64,000 bases of DNA from Hyaloscypha bicolor E (lineage: Eukaryota > Ascomycota > Leotiomycetes > Helotiales > Hyaloscyphaceae), in the NCBI RefSeq assembly GCF_002865645.1, contig NW_020194674.1, forward strand, positions 1 to 64,000. Reading direction: 5' to 3'. Position 1 is the stretch's first letter. The number at the start of each line of letters is the position of its first letter. The position numbers and the translations under genes were made by a program. The notes under the pieces were generated by a model that searched no databases, had not been told where the DNA came from, and saw only the letters and a list, made by a program, of their open reading frames with translations. Shown piece by piece: positions 58,976 to 64,000 of the stretch.

Positions 58976-59655
58976 ACGATTCCTCGATGTACTTCTTTGC
59001 TTGGTACAGTGTGCTTGTGTGAATGTCCTTTTTGAACTTGAACACTGAGGCTGTAACGTTCCAAGATTTTTCGATTGAATGCTCAAACACGATGCCCCTC
59101 TGGATTAGGACATCCAAATGACCTGAATGTCCCATTGTTTTGTTAAGCATTGAAGCTCCTCAATGTTCCCCTCAATTTTGTACAATTAAAGGAACTCGTT
59201 GACCCACCTTATATCGAACACTGACTTCTCCCAAAGTCCGTACCTGAGGTTGTAAATTTGTTTGTCCCCATCGTTCCTCTTGCTTTCGTACATTGAACTC
59301 TACACAATGTCCTCACTAATCTGGAACAATGGATAACCCCTAGAATCTACCACCTTGATTTCAAAGCTCACAACATCACAAGTACAATGAATAAAGCCGA
59401 ATTTAAGAAATCCATGCATTGTATTTTGCGGAATCTAAAATACACGATGGTGAAGTGCCCGCCCATTGTACCACACTGCCGTGGCCCAATCATCGGATAA
59501 AGCAATGCATTGAATCTTCTAGAGAAGCGCAGAACTGTGAAGACTCTGCTCCGGCCGTTGCACACATGCTTGTGAATGTCCCGCGAAACTTTGCGTAATG
59601 AGAATCAAATGAAGATTTGGTGTTCGTATAGAACAATGGGAAGGAGAAGGGAGAA
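58976..59655. repeat. Motif block B: second cluster of ACAATG/CATTGT words
   Basis: The same octamers as in block A recur between SMC3 and the next gene: GGAACAATGG at 59320, AGTACAATGA at 59381, CCCATTGTACC at 59463 and GAACAATGGG at about 59631. Related forms are TTGTACAATT (59179), ACACAATGTCC (59300) and CCATGCATTGTA (59412). It is about 0.7 kb and noncoding as far as I can see. Confidence 0.7.
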
Positions 59656-62600
59656 TCAGTTCCTCGGTCCCTTAATGGGAAACAATCGAACCTCCATCCT
59701 AACCGTGTCAAACTCAACCCACTGCAACTGGTCTTCATCCCGATCAATATCAGCCTCGAATACCTTCCTCTCCTCATTAGCCTTGTCCCTCAATTCCCTA
59801 AGCTGTGGTGCCAATAAATTTGTATGTTGTTCGACGTAGTCCATTCTCGCCCTCTTTGGCTGCAACAAGTCGATGAGGCGTTTACATGCGTCGTGGTTGG
59901 CCATTACGAGCTGCGAAAAGTGGCTGAGGATCTCCGGTTCATTGTGGTGGATGTGGACCTCGCCAGTCTCTTTGTCGACTTTCTTCTGACTAAGGAACTG
60001 CACTACAAAGTAGGTCTTCTCCTCGAGGCGGTTATCAACTTTTGCGGGATCGAAGTCGATGATCTCGCCCGAAGACATTGGACATGCCGTAACGAAGACA
60101 TCTGCTTGATTCTTGTCTCCTCGATCATAGGCCACAGTTGCATAGTATAGATCGTCGTCATCAAGACCTTCACTAATTGACTTAGTTGGTCGTTGGCGGA
60201 GCTTTTGGACTTCGGCTGCGGCATAGTCATTCGCCTCCTTCCTTGACATGAACTGAGCCAGAATGGCCTCCTTGCAATCGCCTTTGACGGTCAGCTCTTT
60301 ACCATTGAAAGTAAGCTCCTTCTTAACAATGTATAGCATGACGAGCTGGTCCTCGGAATAGTTTGGGTTATTGATGAGGCCTCGAGCAGCGGAGGAGATC
60401 TCGGGTTGTGGTTTCTTGCGGCGGTTGTGGCGTTCATTAGGACGAGTGCGATGTTCAAATGAAGCAGTCATATCTGGGAGAGGCGGAACAATCTGCGCAT
60501 CGTGCTCATCAGGACTTAGTCCCTTGCCTGCATTTGCTTCCTCATCATCTGCTTTATCGTCATCTGGATCACTCTCGCCTGAAACAGACCGGCTGTCGTT
60601 TCCCGCGTGGTCCTTTTGGGAAGTCTTTGTTGGCTCGGGGTCAGGATCTTCCTCGGACTCGGAATCAGATTGGAAGTTGGCAACGGTCTTCTTTGCAGCG
60701 GCACGGGCAAACGAAGTATTCCTTTGCCGAGCCAGAGCCTCCATGCTTTCTTTCATGACAGCTTCATTTCTTCGTCGCACTTGCTCCTCCAGAGTAAGCT
60801 CTTCGTCACCGGCAGCAGATGTGTATGAAGCAGTAATTTCAGGAGAAGCCCGGCTTTGACGTTGCATAAGAGCTTCCAAAGCGAGATTGTCGGGTTCAAA
60901 GTCTTGGACGCTCTTCTTTATAGCCTCTCTCTGGCGTCGGCGCTGTCTTTCGGCCTTTTTACATCAGCAACAAGCCTCGAGAACTCAAAAGGACATTACA
61001 TACCTCCCGCTTGGTCATATATGCCTCGACTTGAGTCTCCAAGTCCTCTTCTGAAATGTCCATCCCGAGCCTGTCTGCCTCATCAATAATCCGCTGCTTT
61101 TGTCTCTCGCGGGCTTTCTTGTCCCCGTTCTTTCTGCGCTGCTCCTTCTGCTGCTCAGTTCTTGCTGCCTTCTTGGCTTCATTCTCTTTGGACTGCTTCG
61201 CATACTGCTCTCTCTCAATTTTCTCACGCTCGAGTTGAGAGATGAATTTGACCTTGTGAGGTAGCGGCGGTGGAGCCGACATATTGCTAGCAAAGGACGA
61301 GTTGGCGGAAGAGATGAAAGAAGGTAGAATTAGTTGTGAGACAGCGCTTTCGGCAATAGATGCAGATTCTGAACGAGGAGACACAACAGATTGGACTTTG
61401 GATTTTGGAAGGGGACGATCTTTCTTGGGAGCTTCGGAGGGTCCGGATCTCTCTTTCACAGGCTCAGGTCTTGGCGAAGGAGCACGTTGCACAGCCCTTG
61501 CGGCTTCTTGTCTCTTCCAACGCTCGTTGAGTCGAGACTCCCTGGCCAGTTTTTCACGTCGGAACTCGGCTTCCTCTCGTTCAGCACGGTAGGCGCTGAT
61601 TGCAGCCTTGGGACCTAATTGAGCAAAGACCTGTGCGGCACTGCTGGGTCCGGCCGACTTGTCTCTGCTCCAATTGTCGGTCCTATTGGTGGTTAGATGA
61701 TTGTTCGTAGCTTTGCAGTACATTGAAGGATGAACGAACTCAGCAGGTTCAGGCTCAGTCTCTGGAAGAAACAAAGAGTCTTCTTCGATGACAATATCTC
61801 CATCGTTATCACCTCCGGCGGCTTTCTCTCGATTTCCGGGCATAGAAACCTTCGCCGCGCTCAAAGAGCCAGCCTGCTTTTTGGCTTCTTCTTGCTTAGC
61901 CTTGCGCTTTGCAAGTTCTTCGGCCTCGGCTTGGACTTTTTCGGCCTTCTCTTTCGTTTCTCTCCCGAGCCGTTCGCGCCGCTGTGCCTCTTCAGCTACT
62001 TTCTTGCGATCAACCTCGATCTTCTCAGCAGCTTTTCTTCGCAACTCATCCCGCTCACGCTCTTCGAGAGCTTCTCGTCTCTTTCTCTCTGTATCTCGTC
62101 TAACCTTTGCTCTCTCCTCTTCCACTTCCTTGTCAAGCCTCTCCTTTTCTTCCTTCTCAGCCTCGACTCGCACTTTCTCCAAAGCAGCAAACTCTTCGGC
62201 CTCTTCTCTGGCTTGAATTTCTGCAGCCTTAGCAATCAGCTTTCGTTGGGACTCGGCGCGCATCTCGTCTTCCTTTCTCGCCTTCTCTTCTTCTGTAATG
62301 CCAACAACTGCACCAAATAAATCAAGATCCATTGCTTCATCTGCTCCTTGAATCTCCTTACTGACAATGAGATCAGCTGCACGCTTCTGCATGACTACTA
62401 CCGAGTCCAGAGGTTGTTCAATATCTGCATTTCTCTTTTGTTTCTTCGGAGCCCTGGGAGTCTTTGGTGTTGACTTCCTTGGGCGGCTTGCAGACTTTGG
62501 AGTGGCACCTGACTTCTTTGCAGGCGGCTTCTTGGCTGGAGTAATGCGTTCTTTCATGGGAGCAGAGCGAACTGCTGGGAGAGGGGGAGCTGCTGCACTG

Positions 62601-64000
62601 TTATCTGGGGTAGAGAGGAGACTGATGACTTCTGACGATCGCTGAGATGCTCCAAGGAGAGGAACTTGTGGGGTTGCGGGTTTTGCCTTCGTTGTTTTTG
62701 GGCGGTCGTGGCTGAAAATGCTCGCTCGGGGCAATACACTTGCAACTTTGTACGAGCCTTCTTCGAAGTTGTTGCGAGGCACGTTCCCTTGACGTTGCTG
62801 TCTCCTCAAAATTTCATCCAACGGAGTGCTTTCGGAAGCATCATGTTCGAGAGTATCCTCCGCAGAAGGCGGCTGATATGGTGTCTTCTCTCCTCGGGAC
62901 CGAGACTGCGGACCTTCACGAGCAATGCTCGTAGAAGCTACGCTCCTGCTGCGACCTCTCTGTGTTGTCGATGGACGTTGAGGAGATCCATTTGGAGACT
63001 TCGTTCTCTGTTGCGGAGGTGTGAACGGAATTTCAGATAATTGTCTGCGATCAATCTGATTCCCAGGAACTTGCTTTGATCCAGCCGGGACAACATTATA
63101 CCCCTGGACGCGAACTCCAATAGGGAATCCCCAGGCATTCTTTCCAGACATGTTTGCGTTGGGCCACAGGGGACTGCCGAGCTGTGGTTGTTGCTTTCTG
63201 GTCGTCGGGCTCTCACGATTTTCCGGTTGAGACCTAGCATCGCCCTCAATTTGCGACTTCAGTTGATTTTGTACACCAGCCGTCATTCTCCGTCTGAAAT
63301 GTTCCTGCTCATTATGTTCCGCAATATCACGGTGACTAACTTGGCGATGATGCTGAGACTGAGCTCGGAGATGCTCCCTGTTTTCTTCATAAATTACCAC
63401 TTGTTGCAAAGGGTGCGGGCTAGACACGTATTGTTGGGGTGAGCGTTGCTGGGAGGTCCTGAATTGGCTTTCGGGAGACGAATGATGAGAAATCGTTTGT
63501 CTCTGAGTTTCGAGATGTGGAGTAAGGTATTGTATTGGGCGGTCATGAAGAATTCTGGTGTGAGGAATCTGTTCGTAAGGAGATTGAGAAAACCGACGGT
63601 ACACTTCTTCTAGATAAATTTGTCCTTCATCGGCATGGCGATGTTCGTAACTTTGAGGTGGTTCTTCGAAGAAAAGCTCCCTTGTATGACCAGGAATTGG
63701 CCTCGATGGTTGCATCATTTCCGGAGAACTGTAAACTTGTTGACGCTTGGTCGGAACCTCGTACATCACAGATGGACTTCCCAGTCTCTTCAGCGTCGAT
63801 CTGGTGGGAGGACATTCTTCTTGGATCCAAGAACCGCCACTCGAAATGGTAATGGGAGTTCCATGCTGACTTCGCATGAATTGTCGTCGTGGGGTAGAGT
63901 ATTCTTGTTTCGGAACATAAGTCTGGTGGGACTGCCTAATCATCTCTTCCGGTCGAAGAGAAGGTGAGTCGAGATTATTTGCCACCACTTCGGGAATACC
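59656..64000 (-). CDS. Long charged coiled-coil protein, N-terminus outside window
   Basis: Partial. Exons 64000-61004 (open to the window edge) and 60954-59656 join over a 49-nt intron (GTATGT to AAAAAG), giving 1431 residues. The first 450 are Gln/Ser/Pro-rich and disordered. A basic stretch follows (AKKPPAKKSGATPKSASRPR). Then comes a 200-residue, almost uninterrupted Lys/Arg/Glu helix (ERKRREALEERERDELRRKA), likely a single alpha helix or coiled coil, and a second one before the intron (SQLEREKIEREQYAKQSKEN). The C-terminal part looks globular: NNPNYSEDQLVMLYIVKKEL, DDDDLYYATVAYDRGDKNQA, KTYFVVQFLSQKKVDKETGE. I do not recognise a domain. The composition suggests a nuclear scaffold. A stop-free 39-nt GT-AG stretch near 61683-61721 may be a further intron. 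Confidence 0.75.

Overview
This is a filamentous ascomycete window, most likely from a leotiomycete (Helotiales-like). The evidence is short 45-160 nt spliceosomal introns, HET-domain genes, and MDM34, IPK1, RIO1, SMC3 and YAF9 orthologues of fungal type. The leotiomycete assignment is a judgement from protein flavour, not a computed result. All exon joins come from splice motifs, frame arithmetic and family conservation; no transcript data were available.

Layout. 0-1 kb: YAF9 (YEATS). 1.4-8 kb: accessory island with two HET genes flanking a decayed CE1-type esterase. 8-10.3 kb: no gene seen. 10.3-16.5 kb: housekeeping run of DUF1993, MDM34 (ERMES) and IPK1, the last with a 16-unit 8-bp tandem repeat just before its ATG. 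17-21.5 kb: a block saturated with a short dispersed motif (core ACAATG/CATTGT), inside which lies a three-exon gene whose protein repeats are encoded by that motif. 21.8-31 kb: an ENT nucleoside transporter, a glycosyltransferase, an 818-aa membrane protein with a degenerate HET-like core, and a compact haspin-like kinase. 31.7-33.2 kb: a CCDC47/DUF1682 ER membrane protein.

33.5-40 kb is the second accessory island. It holds a decayed Apple-like surface protein, a 604-bp non-autonomous hAT element with perfect 8-bp target duplications splitting a reading frame, a 159-bp TA-flanked MITE, and a third HET gene (HET-E/HET-D type). A 112-bp segment here is a near-identical inverted copy of one at 3.8 kb; the 3.8 kb copy lacks the MITE, so it documents the insertion or excision.

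40-52 kb is a cell-surface region: a nine-exon glyoxal oxidase with five WSC domains, a 180-bp TA-flanked MITE, an interrupted kelch/transmembrane gene and a rhodopsin-domain (PTH11-like) pseudogene. 53-64 kb returns to core genes: RIO1 divergent from SMC3, a second motif block, and the C-terminal 1431 residues of a long charged coiled-coil protein running off the right edge.

Taken together, conserved genes for chromatin, cohesion, ribosome maturation and organelle contacts alternate with fast-turnover islands of self/non-self recognition genes (three HETs plus a HET-like membrane protein), surface proteins in several stages of decay, and small DNA transposon relics. The least explained features are the two motif blocks and the gene built from the motif, and the HET-like membrane protein.
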